From Gammaproteobacteria bacterium (GTDB lineage Bacteria; Pseudomonadota; Gammaproteobacteria; Pseudomonadales; Pseudohongiellaceae), in the NCBI GenBank assembly GCA_029245395.1, contig JAQWPL010000026.1, positions 110,044-174,043 of the forward strand: a stretch of 64,000 nt of DNA. Direction: 5' to 3'. The position numbers and the translations under genes are program-made. Below, one piece after another: positions 63,739 through 64,000 of this stretch; the first letter of the stretch is position 1; each line of letters begins with the position of its first letter. The notes under the pieces were generated by a model, which saw only the letters and a program-made list of their open reading frames with translations, ran no database searches and had not been told where the DNA came from.

Positions 63739-64000
63739 CTCCTCAGACGAAAACACAGCAAGCTTAAAAGTAAATGATTTAATTTGGGGGCAAGCTAAAA
63801 ATAAAGCGGCTTTATTTAAGTTGAAAGTAAAGCCTGACTTTTTGGCCCCAAAAATTCGTAATGTATTCCTCTTGTGCATTCGCGCTCACCCTATTTAGTT
63901 CTTTACTGTGATTGGGTGGCAAGCCGTTTATGAGCGTCACTTGAAAATTTAACTTGTTAACTCTTCTCCTTAACATCCGCTTTCGGCCAATAGCGAACGT
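63739..64000. other. Gene-free tail with nested inverted repeats
   Basis: No gene seen to the window edge. TTTGGGG (63783-63789) can pair with CCCCAAA (63846-63852), enclosing AAATAAAGC (63799-63807) and GCTTTATTT (63809-63817). It could be a terminator for the small gene or a structured element. Confidence 0.4.

Noticed and set aside
1..64000. CRISPR array or complete insertion sequence
   Set aside because: No regularly spaced repeats with unique spacers and no transposase with terminal inverted repeats were seen.

Overview
The window looks like a chromosome segment of a gammaproteobacterium, probably marine or aquatic and of medium GC. The reasons are gene order and gene types: an rluC/yceF/yceD/rpmF/fab/pabC/mltG/tmk/holB/pilZ block, a yccA-tusDCBE block, AddAB-like rather than RecBCD recombination genes, ThrH, glcDEF, ETF with ETF-quinone oxidoreductase, and a PQQ/cytochrome dehydrogenase. 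I cannot name the genus from the sequence alone.

Layout. 1-5900: start of tatD (cut by the window edge), ilvE flanked by CAAGC-type repeats, topA and a small mechanosensitive channel. 5900-9700: an accessory segment with different base composition. It holds an ACR3 arsenite exporter, a YkgJ cysteine-cluster protein, a SnoaL-like protein, a VIT1/CCC1 transporter, a decayed second SnoaL copy and a GNAT acetyltransferase. Two imperfect palindromes that resemble integron attC sites bound the ACR3-YkgJ-SnoaL part. 9800-20900: a secreted cytochrome c/PQQ dehydrogenase, DAHP synthase, an AddA/AddB-like helicase-nuclease pair with a 4-bp overlap, and ETF-quinone oxidoreductase, divergent from etfBA. 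22700-26700: a YceI protein and RNase E with a long upstream region.

27500-37900 is the large housekeeping block: rluC, yceF (opposite strand), yceD, rpmF, fabD, fabG, acpP, fabF, pabC, mltG, tmk, holB, pilZ. The plsX and fabH genes that normally sit between rpmF and fabD are missing. The tmk P-loop has Gly where Ser/Thr is expected. 37900-46700: gamma-glutamyltransferase, an AlkB-like dioxygenase, an Arc-like repressor, glutathione reductase, a lone tyrosine recombinase, the tail-specific protease, and tRNA-Ser(UGA) beside a hairpin-rich stretch. 46700-53700: yccA, tusDCBE (tRNA 2-thiolation), pabB, a CoA-type Nudix enzyme, thrH, cysH and a TauE/SafE exporter.

53600-64000: a cytosolic 5'-nucleotidase, msrA, an ExeA/MshM-like ATPase fused through a membrane segment to a C-terminal NTF2/Cds6-like domain, pdxJ-glcD-glcE-glcF as one overlapping unit, two small single-pass membrane proteins of 48 and 50 aa, and a lipoprotein metallo-beta-lactamase-fold hydrolase.

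I see no CRISPR array, no complete transposon and no prophage. Most of the window is ordinary core genome. The best leads are the attC-bounded cassette region, the ExeA-NTF2 fusion, the unusual thymidylate kinase P-loop and the shortened fab cluster.
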